A stretch of 9,263 nt of DNA, taken from the NCBI GenBank assembly GCA_039931435.1, contig JBDTRY010000154.1, forward strand, positions 1 to 9,263. Reading direction: 5' to 3'. The notes under the pieces are model-generated. The model was not told where the DNA came from and did no database searches. It saw nothing but the letters and a program-made list of their open reading frames with translations. Of the stretch, positions 1 through 4,678 are shown piece by piece; within the stretch, counting starts at the first letter, position 1; each line of letters starts with the position of its first letter. This DNA is from JBDTRY01 sp039931435. Lineage in GTDB: Bacteria > Acidobacteriota > Thermoanaerobaculia > Gp7-AA8. Made by a program: the position numbers and the translations under genes.

Positions 1-1125
1 CTGCGCGTTCACCGCACGCTCGCCGTCGCTGTCCTGAATCTCATGCGCCAGCGCCGCCAGATCATCATCATTCACGAAGCCATCCCCGTTCGCATCCCCG
101 GCCCTCGGTAGAATCAACTGATAAATCCCCGTCCCGCTGGCGAAAAAAATCTCACCTCGGCTGTTCTGCGCCACGTCGATCAGCTCGTCCGTTTCCCCAC
201 GGACCAACTCCAGCGGCTGCGGAATCGTCGCCAGATGAATGTTCGGAAAGTAATAGAGAGTCTTCGTCACAAAGGCCGTGACCAGCAGCCCGCCGGGCGC
301 CATCGGCTTCGGGCCCTTCACGTAAAACACGCCGGTCGGCGCCACCGTCTGCGGGAACGTGTAAATCGGCGGAACATCGCCGCCGATCGGATCGTTCGTG
401 CCCACGGTGAAGGGCCACCCGAGGTTGTCGCCCGAGGAGGCGGCATCGATCTCGTCGCCGCCGACGGGACCGTTGTCGGAAATGAGCAGCTTGCCGTTTG
501 TGGGATCGAGAGCCATATCGAACGGATTGCGCAGCCCAAGAGCAAAGATCTTCGCCTCACCGTCGGGAGAGACCCGGAAGATTTTCCCCCCAGTCGACTC
601 CGGCTCCTGGGCAACGAGGCCGCCGCCGTAGTCGCCGATGCCGAAGAAGATGTCGCCATTCGGAGCGACGATGAGATTCCCGCCGTGATGTTCGCTGGGA
701 CAGGGCCGTCCTTCATCGCAGACAAAGCGCACCAGCTCCTTCTGATCGGCCTTATCGCCTGCGCCGAGATTGACGGACGTGAGAATGTCAGCGCTGAGAT
801 CGGGAACGACGTAGTGCGCCACGATCTCGTCCGGCTTCGTGAAGGCGATGCCCAGCAGGGCAGCGTTCCCGATGTTGGCGGTGGGCACGAGAGCCACTCG
901 CGTACTGGTCGTTCCATCGAGCCGGAAAACCTCGCCGGAGCGGCTGGAGTAGAAGAGCCGGTCCTGGTCGTCGAAAGCGATGGAAGTGAGAAACCCCTTC
1001 GCCGCGGCGACCTTGCGGACGGAGAATCCGGGCAGCGTCTCCGCGCGCAGCGCCGGCGTGAGCGTGGCCATGAGCAGCGCCATGAGCAGCGCGACGAGCA
1101 GTGCGGTGAGAAACGTTCGTTTCAT
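1..1125 (-). CDS. Secreted glucose/sorbosone dehydrogenase-like beta-propeller protein with dockerin/EF-hand tail (3' end cut by window edge)
   Basis: The frame is open from ATG at 1125-1123 to base 1, giving 375 residues with no stop, so the C-terminus lies outside the window. Residues 1-28 form a signal peptide: MKR, a Leu/Ala/Met-rich core, then a likely AxA-like cut after LRA28. The mature part has the hallmarks of the PQQ glucose/L-sorbosone dehydrogenase family: HHGG at 146-149, then NGDIFFGIGDYGGG, GLRNPF (R199, N200) and DNLGWP (W237). Members oxidise sugars or related alcohols in the periplasm or outside the cell; the substrate cannot be read here. Residues 344-355 (DANGDGFVNDDD) are a calcium-binding EF-hand loop followed by a helix, as in half of a type I dockerin; a second repeat would lie beyond the edge. 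The ribosome site is weak. It is transcribed divergently from the DUF202 gene. The family call is firm, enzymatic activity is inferred, and a non-catalytic propeller is possible. Confidence 0.85.
   Translation of the reverse strand, partial: MKRTFLTALLVALLMALLMATLTPALRAETLPGFSVRKVAAAKGFLTSIAFDDQDRLFYSSRSGEVFRLDGTTSTRVALVPTANIGNAALLGIAFTKPDEIVAHYVVPDLSADILTSVNLGAGDKADQKELVRFVCDEGRPCPSEHHGGNLIVAPNGDIFFGIGDYGGGLVAQEPESTGGKIFRVSPDGEAKIFALGLRNPFDMALDPTNGKLLISDNGPVGGDEIDAASSGDNLGWPFTVGTNDPIGGDVPPIYTFPQTVAPTGVFYVKGPKPMAPGGLLVTAFVTKTLYYFPNIHLATIPQPLELVRGETDELIDVAQNSRGEIFFASGTGIYQLILPRAGDANGDGFVNDDDLAALAHEIQDSDGERAVNAQ
61..96 (-). other. EF-hand / dockerin-type calcium-binding loop in the dehydrogenase-like protein
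   Basis: Twelve codons encode DANGDGFVNDDD. Asp/Asn occupy positions 1, 3, 5, 9 and 12, Gly is at 6 and a hydrophobic residue is at 8, the canonical EF-hand pattern also used by type I dockerins. The helix-like LAALAHEI follows. It lies after the propeller, about 20 residues before the window edge. In environmental bacteria such tails often sit at the C-terminus of secreted proteins. Whether it binds a cohesin or only calcium cannot be told from one repeat. Confidence 0.7.
1069..1104 (-). repeat. Three tandem 12-bp units inside the signal peptide
   Basis: Two exact copies (1069-1080, 1081-1092) and one diverged copy (1093-1104) of a 12-base unit encode the Ala-Leu-Leu-Met/Val repeats of the signal-peptide core. 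Each unit adds four residues, so slippage would change the hydrophobic length without breaking the frame. Confidence 0.8.
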
Positions 1126-1293
1126 GGTCGTCCGGGTTTGGCGCAACGGCCGCCCTTGTCTGCCGCTAGTGTACCGGCTTAGCCCGTCGCCATCGCCTAA
1201 TGCGAGCGGCGCGCCCAACTTCGAGAACGAACCGGCCGGCCCGGGTATCGCCCCTTAACCCGCCGGAACAGAACCTGCAGCCGGGTCAGAGCG

Positions 1294-1701
1294 ATGAGCG
1301 GCGAGACCCATTCGACAGGCGTGGAGGACCATGCGCCCGTCGATCCCCGAGTGCCGCTGGCGCTGGAGCGGACGTTCCTGGCCTGGATCCGGACGGGATT
1401 GGCCATGATGGGATTCGGCTTCGTGGTGGCGCGGTTCGGTCTGTTCCTGCGCGAGCTGGAACGCGTACGAGGCGCTGTCGTTCCACCGGGGCGGGGCATC
1501 TCGCCGCTTCTGGGCACGGGTCTCGTGGCCCTCGGCGTCTGCGCCGCTGCCTGGGCCGCGTACCGCTTTCGCCACGACCTCGCCGCCGCCGGCCAGGGCC
1601 AGCTCGCTCCGATTCGCTCGACAGTGGTACCAACGTTCATCGCCCTGGCGCTCTGCGGAATCGGCGCAGCAACGATCTGGTATTTTCTGATGGTGGCCTG
1701 A
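1294..1701 (+). CDS. DUF202 (YidH-type) small inner-membrane protein
   Basis: This 135-residue protein has the DUF202/YidH signature LALERTFLAWIRTGLAMMGF at residues 22-41, followed by VVARFGLFLRE. Three membrane spans are visible, about residues 28-51, 70-92 and 111-134, with a basic stretch (YRFRHD, 90-95) after the second. The length matches the family, whose members are inner-membrane proteins of unknown function. The ATG at 1294 is the best start because it gives a short polar N-terminus ahead of the conserved motif; only a weak purine stretch (CAGAG) precedes it. It stands alone between a divergent gene and the tRNA, so context gives no clue to its role. No key residue appears to be missing. 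Confidence 0.9.
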   Translation: MSGETHSTGVEDHAPVDPRVPLALERTFLAWIRTGLAMMGFGFVVARFGLFLRELERVRGAVVPPGRGISPLLGTGLVALGVCAAAWAAYRFRHDLAAAGQGQLAPIRSTVVPTFIALALCGIGAATIWYFLMVA

Positions 1702-1742
1702 CGGCTCGCGCGCGGGCGGCGTTGCCCTGGGGCGAAATCGGC

Positions 1743-1771
1743 TTGACCGCTCCCGGACCTCTGTAGATAAT
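1743..1771 (+). promoter_or_regulatory. Sigma70-type promoter for tRNA-fMet
   Basis: TTGACC at 1743-1748 (five of six to the -35 consensus) and GATAAT at 1766-1771 (five of six to the -10 consensus) are 17 bp apart, the optimal spacing. Transcription would start near 1778, leaving a 5' leader of roughly 90 bases before the mature tRNA. No other gene lies between, and readthrough could also reach the nuclease gene at 2000. Confidence 0.65.
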
Positions 1772-1869
1772 AACCGCTCTCGTCGCGGCCAGCGACTGTT
1801 CGACCGACTGGAATGAGCGGTCCGGCCACGAGGTTATGACGAGCGCTTCAGAGAGCAGCAGCCAATTGA

Positions 1870-1949
<80 letters not shown>

Positions 1950-1962
1950 CCGAATGAACCAC

Positions 1963-1992
1963 GCGCCGCCTGAAGGGCGGCGCTTCTGTTTC
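1963..1992 (+). terminator. Rho-independent terminator after tRNA-fMet
   Basis: A perfect 8-bp GC stem (1963-1970 with 1976-1983) with the 5-base loop TGAAG is followed by the T-rich tract TTCTGTTT. It ends the tRNA transcript. The nuclease start codon at 2000 is only a few bases further on, so that gene would be read only by readthrough or from a promoter that is not visible. Confidence 0.75.
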
Positions 1993-1999
1993 GCCCCCC

Positions 2000-2293
2000 A
2001 TGTCGCGCATCAACGGCAAACCCTACTTCGTGTACATCCTCTGGAGTGTTTCCGGATTGCGGTTTTACATTGGAATCAGCGAGGACCCTGTTCACCGCCT
2101 CGAGCAACACAACTCCGAGTCCGGTAAAGGCTGGACGAACCGCTACCGGCCCTGGGTCCTCGTCGCTACCGAGTGCTATCCGACCTATACGAACGCTCGT
2201 CGTCGCGAGATGGACCTCAAAGCGCAGAAGGGCGGCGCCGGATTTTTCGCGAAGACGGGTCTGGACCCCACGAGGTTCGGCCGGGTCTCATAA
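2000..2293 (+). CDS. Stand-alone GIY-YIG family endonuclease
   Basis: This 97-residue protein is a complete small GIY-YIG nuclease domain. The paired tyrosine motifs are VYI (Y12) and YIG (Y23), followed by the catalytic Arg in HRLEQHN (R33, H37) and the metal-binding Glu in RRREMDLK (E70). All expected active-site residues are present, and it ends with a KAQKGGAGFF tail. Such enzymes cut DNA using one metal ion; the class includes homing endonucleases such as I-TevI as well as small stand-alone proteins of uncertain role. ATG at 2000 is the only reasonable start. It has no Shine-Dalgarno sequence and begins eight bases after the tRNA terminator, so expression is unclear. The last codons and stop (GTC TCA TAA) lie in sequence that copies the tRNA anticodon loop. 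Placement between a tRNA and a copy of its 3' end suggests an element-borne nuclease. The family call is firm; the biological role is inferred. Confidence 0.88.
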   Translation: MSRINGKPYFVYILWSVSGLRFYIGISEDPVHRLEQHNSESGKGWTNRYRPWVLVATECYPTYTNARRREMDLKAQKGGAGFFAKTGLDPTRFGRVS

Positions 2294-2308
2294 TCCCGCC
2301 GAGCGGGA
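2282..2308 (+). other. Degenerate anticodon-arm-like sequence and hairpin before the right repeat
   Basis: The exact tRNA-fMet anticodon loop CTCATAA recurs at 2287-2293, flanked by CGGG (2282-2285) and CCCG (2295-2298), so it can fold as an anticodon-like arm with one T/T mismatch next to the loop. The sequence after it, 2293-2299 with 2303-2309, is a perfect 7-bp hairpin with loop CGA that competes with the arm. It seems to be a tRNA 3' half with about seven extra bases between anticodon arm and T arm. It also supplies the nuclease stop codon. No matching 5' tRNA half is present upstream. Confidence 0.5.
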
Positions 2309-2336
2309 TCGCAGGTTCAAATCCTGCCCCCGCAAC
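2309..2336 (+). repeat. Direct repeat, right copy (tRNA-fMet 3'-end fragment)
   Basis: These bases are identical over 28 positions to 1917-1944. Here the copy stops after the first C of the CCA position and continues with GAA, so CCA is not encoded. It lacks a 5' acceptor half and a D arm and cannot be a working tRNA by itself. A terminator follows, as after the true tRNA. Confidence 0.93.
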
Positions 2337-2351
2337 GAATCCCATTTCGAC

Positions 2352-2384
2352 AAACCCTCTGTCAATGGAGGGTTTTGGTTTTGC
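2352..2384 (+). terminator. Rho-independent terminator after the tRNA 3'-end copy
   Basis: A perfect 8-bp stem (2352-2359 with 2368-2375), an 8-base loop, then TTTT-GG-TTTT. It is AT-rich at the base of the stem, unlike the GC-rich hairpin after the intact tRNA. It would end transcription through the nuclease gene and tRNA fragment, and may be the original tRNA terminator displaced by the inserted unit. Confidence 0.8.
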
Positions 2385-2426
2385 CGACCAGGGACCACTT
2401 TGCGGAACCGTGTAACCTCTCTAGGT

Positions 2427-2454
2427 GGCGGGCTGAGTTCACTCTTCGCCCGCC
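2427..2454 (+). other. GC-rich inverted repeat in the kai upstream region
   Basis: Bases 2427-2433 and 2448-2454 form a perfect 7-bp GC stem around a 14-base loop that can itself pair (GAG/CTC around TTCA). No T-run follows, so it is not a standard terminator. It could be a leader structure if the kai promoter is further upstream, or chance in GC-rich DNA. The 358 gene-free bases from 2294 to 2651 otherwise hold the tRNA 3' fragment, a terminator and two operator-like repeats; no promoter could be assigned with confidence. Confidence 0.35.
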
Positions 2455-2546
2455 CGAGGTCACCGCTCTCCGTGCGATTCGCCTCCCCCATCAGCAAACG
2501 AGGCGCAGAGAGGAAAGCCTGCACGACTCCCGTCTCCGCGCACTTC

Positions 2547-2561
2547 TTACCAATATGGTAA
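2547..2561 (+). promoter_or_regulatory. Operator-like inverted repeat 1 upstream of the kai operon
   Basis: TTACC-AATAT-GGTAA is a 15-bp dyad with perfect 5-bp arms. It shares the form TTRCC-N5-GGYAA with a second dyad exactly 30 bp downstream. Two such sites on the same helix face are typical of a dimeric repressor or activator. The XRE regulator encoded at the end of the operon is the obvious candidate, but this is an inference. Confidence 0.55.
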
Positions 2562-2576
2562 TCTTGGGTTCCGTTA

Positions 2577-2591
2577 TTGCCTTTTAGGCAA
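2577..2591 (+). promoter_or_regulatory. Operator-like inverted repeat 2 upstream of the kai operon
   Basis: TTGCC-TTTTA-GGCAA is a 15-bp dyad with perfect 5-bp arms, matching repeat 1 at eight of ten arm positions. The two differing positions are compensating purine/pyrimidine swaps that keep the symmetry. A further short dyad (GCAAG-AAA-CTTGC, 2588-2600) overlaps its right arm. It ends 60 bp before the preferred KaiC start, a suitable place for promoter control. It also contains the earliest possible in-frame TTG codon, which argues against translation starting there. Confidence 0.55.
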
Positions 2592-2651
2592 GAAACTTGC
2601 AGTCCCAAACTCGTGACGAGATCAGCGCAGACTCCCCGCAAGGTTCGTTTA

Positions 2652-4382
2652 GTGACCAGAGTGAACCAGCTGGCTTCACCACTACCCCAGGCTGCCAAAG
2701 TGACGAAGGCCGCGACGGGAATCATGGGGTTCGACCAGATTACCGGTGGCGGGCTTCCCCGGGGGCTAACAACGCTACTCGCCGGCGGACCAGGCTCGGG
2801 TAAGACCGTATTCGCCCTGCAGTTCCTCGTGAACGGTGCGCGGAACGACAAAGAGCCGGGCATCTTCGTGGCTTTCGAAGAGACCCCGGCACGTCTCGTG
2901 GCCAACAGCGAGGGCTTCGGTTGGAAGATCGCGGAACTTCAGCGGAAACTGCTGTTTTTCTGCGACGCTCGGCCCACGCCCGAGCTGATCCAGTCGGGAA
3001 ACTTCGACCTCAGCGGGATGCTGGCTGCCCTGGGAGCAAAAGCAAAAGACATGGGAGCGAAGCGCATCGTATTCGACGCCATCGACATCGTTCTCGCGCT
3101 CCTTCCGGATGAAACTTCGAGAAAACGGGAAGTCTACCGGCTGCACGAGTGGCTTGTGGCGCACGATCTGACGGGCCTCATCACCGCGAAGACCGGCGGA
3201 GATGAAAAGCACACGGCCGGCGAGCAACCCTTCGGATTCATGCAGTTCATGTTGGATTGCGCGGTGATTCTCAATCACCGCGTGGAGAAGGGAGTGTCGC
3301 AGCGCAATCTACGCGTACAGAAGTACCGCGGTTCCAGCTTCGATGAGAACGAGTCTCCATTCGTGATCGGTGAAACGGGGCTTGATGTCGCTATCGACCG
3401 CCCGTCAGACCGGACAGACGCGAACGTGACGAACGAGCGGGTGACCAGCGGTGTAAAGCGGATGGACACCATGTTGGGTGGCGGGTATTACCGCGGCGCC
3501 AGCGTGCTGATCACAGGGGTCCCCGGAACTGCCAAGACGACGTTGAGCGGTAGTTTCGCTCAGGCGGCGTGCAGGCGTGGTGAGCGGACGTTGTTCGTGA
3601 CTTTCGATGCGCACGGAACCGAGGTGATCCGCAACCTGGAATCGGTAGGAATTCGGCTAGGTCGTTACGTGAAAAGCGGAGTCCTGCGCATGGTATCGGC
3701 CCGCACCTTCCGCGGCAGCGCTGAAACACTTCTCGTGCGCATCAAGAGTCTGGCCACGGAGCATAGAGCCCGTTGCATCGTGATCGACCCGATTTCCACG
3801 CTGGCCGGAACCGGCAACGTTTCCGAACGGCTGATCGACTGGACGAAGTCCGGCGGGACCACTCTGGTCTGTACCAGCATTCTCGACGAGATATCGGGCG
3901 AGATCAACCGCGGAAATCCGCTGCAGATCTCGACGCTGGCCGACACATGGATTCACCTGAACTATCTGGTACAGGCGGGCGAGCGCAATCGCGGCATGTC
4001 GATCATCAAGTCCCGCGGCACGGCACATTCAAACCAGGTGCGTGAGCTGATCCTCAGCGATGATGGTGTCACTCTTGCCGACATCTACACAGCGGGTGGT
4101 GAAGTGCTCATGGGTACGATGCGCTGGGAAAAGGAGAGTGCCGAACGGGTGGCCAACGAGGTCGCCGAAGTCGCCGGCAAGCTCAAGCGCGTCAGCCTCG
4201 ACGCGGAGGAAGCGGTCCTCGAGGTCCGCGCCAAGTCGTTGCAGACGGAGCTTCAGGCCAAGAAGGTGGAGAAGACCTTGTTGTCGCGCACCACGGCAAG
4301 CCGCAAGGGAGTGCAGTCCAGAAGTCGAGTCCGAATCAGGGAGTTGCGCGGGGGTGATTCGGCGATTCCGGAGCTCAAGTGA
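2652..4382 (+). CDS. KaiC-like two-domain RecA-fold ATPase
   Basis: This 576-residue protein (from GTG 2652) has two KaiC/RadA-type ATPase domains, as in the cyanobacterial clock protein. Domain 1 has Walker A GGPGSGKT (45-52), the catalytic pair in FEET (E76, E77) and a Walker B strand IVFDAID. Domain 2 has Walker A GVPGTAKT (289-296), but the YEES position reads FDAH (D319, A320), so the usual Glu pair is lost. Domain 2 keeps ISTLADT (S427, T428), aligned with the KaiC autophosphorylation sites S431/T432. A charged helical tail follows from about residue 490. GTG 2652 has AAGG eight bases upstream; a TTG at 2577 would add 25 residues but lies in an inverted repeat with no ribosome site. It overlaps kaiB by four bases. 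Non-cyanobacterial KaiC homologues are linked to signalling or stress rather than proven clocks, and no kaiA is present here. The family is certain, the role inferred. Confidence 0.93.
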   Translation: MTRVNQLASPLPQAAKVTKAATGIMGFDQITGGGLPRGLTTLLAGGPGSGKTVFALQFLVNGARNDKEPGIFVAFEETPARLVANSEGFGWKIAELQRKLLFFCDARPTPELIQSGNFDLSGMLAALGAKAKDMGAKRIVFDAIDIVLALLPDETSRKREVYRLHEWLVAHDLTGLITAKTGGDEKHTAGEQPFGFMQFMLDCAVILNHRVEKGVSQRNLRVQKYRGSSFDENESPFVIGETGLDVAIDRPSDRTDANVTNERVTSGVKRMDTMLGGGYYRGASVLITGVPGTAKTTLSGSFAQAACRRGERTLFVTFDAHGTEVIRNLESVGIRLGRYVKSGVLRMVSARTFRGSAETLLVRIKSLATEHRARCIVIDPISTLAGTGNVSERLIDWTKSGGTTLVCTSILDEISGEINRGNPLQISTLADTWIHLNYLVQAGERNRGMSIIKSRGTAHSNQVRELILSDDGVTLADIYTAGGEVLMGTMRWEKESAERVANEVAEVAGKLKRVSLDAEEAVLEVRAKSLQTELQAKKVEKTLLSRTTASRKGVQSRSRVRIRELRGGDSAIPELK

Positions 4383-4678
4383 AGCCCGTCATCAGCAAGG
4401 GCCGCATATTCAGATTTCAGCTCTATGTGGCTGGCGAGGGGCCGAACTCCCTTCAGGCGATCACCAACCTCAACAGGCTTTGCAAGGCACACCTGCCAGG
4501 GAGAAATACGGTCGAGATCGTGGACGTCTTTCGCCACCCCGATCGTGCGCTGAAGGACGGCATCTTCATGACCCCCACTCTTGTCAAACTGGGCCCTCTG
4601 CCTCTCCGCAGAATCGTAGGTTCATTGAGTGACACGCAGGCCGTACTGCAGGCTATCGGGCTCGAGTCCGCACCATGA
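4379..4678 (+). CDS. KaiB-like protein
   Basis: This 99-residue protein aligns along its length with cyanobacterial KaiB: FQLYVAGEGPNS (13-24), VEIVDVFRHP (45-54), MTPTLVKLGPLPLRRIVGSLSD (64-85). The last segment includes the proline-containing region that in KaiB changes fold before binding the KaiC ring; P66, P73 and P75 are present. In the clock KaiB binds KaiC and recruits output proteins, and a KaiC-binding role for its neighbour is the natural inference. The GTG start at 4379 overlaps the kaiC stop (GTGA) and has a good GGAG ribosome site five bases upstream. The stop overlaps the kinase ATG (ATGA). Nothing appears truncated. Stand-alone KaiB homologues with a thioredoxin-like fold only are an alternative. 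Confidence 0.93.
   Translation: MKPVISKGRIFRFQLYVAGEGPNSLQAITNLNRLCKAHLPGRNTVEIVDVFRHPDRALKDGIFMTPTLVKLGPLPLRRIVGSLSDTQAVLQAIGLESAP

Noticed and set aside
235..1182. Long plus-strand frame of 315 codons opposite the dehydrogenase-like gene
   Set aside because: It is the antisense shadow of a gene with signal peptide, family motifs and EF-hand on the minus strand. Its own product is rich in Arg and Glu with no recognisable domain.
1126..1293. Divergent promoters between the dehydrogenase-like and DUF202 genes
   Set aside because: A TACACT-like -10 can be found on the minus strand but without a matching -35 at proper spacing; nothing convincing is present on the plus strand.
2282..2336. A second complete tRNA gene
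   Set aside because: The 3' half is good but no 5' acceptor strand or D arm lies upstream, and the sequence there encodes the nuclease. The extra hairpin also breaks the cloverleaf. Treated as a fragment.
2173..2561. Plus-strand frames after the nuclease reading SGIAGSNPAPATN or DRRFKSCPRN
   Set aside because: These are translations of the tRNA 3'-end copy in other frames; similar peptides appear in many false gene calls around tRNAs. There is no start signal and no family features.
2577..2651. TTG at 2577 as KaiC start, adding 25 residues
   Set aside because: There is no ribosome-binding sequence upstream, the codon is part of a perfect inverted repeat, and the extra residues precede the usual family N-terminus. 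GTG 2652 with AAGG upstream fits better, though the start is not proven.
2288..2905. Minus-strand open frame of 205 codons across the tRNA copy and the start of the KaiC gene
   Set aside because: It overlaps the conserved first KaiC domain antisense, crosses both terminator and repeats, and its end (RGQDLNLRSRSAGL) is the kind of peptide produced by translating tRNA-derived DNA backwards. There are no domain features of its own.
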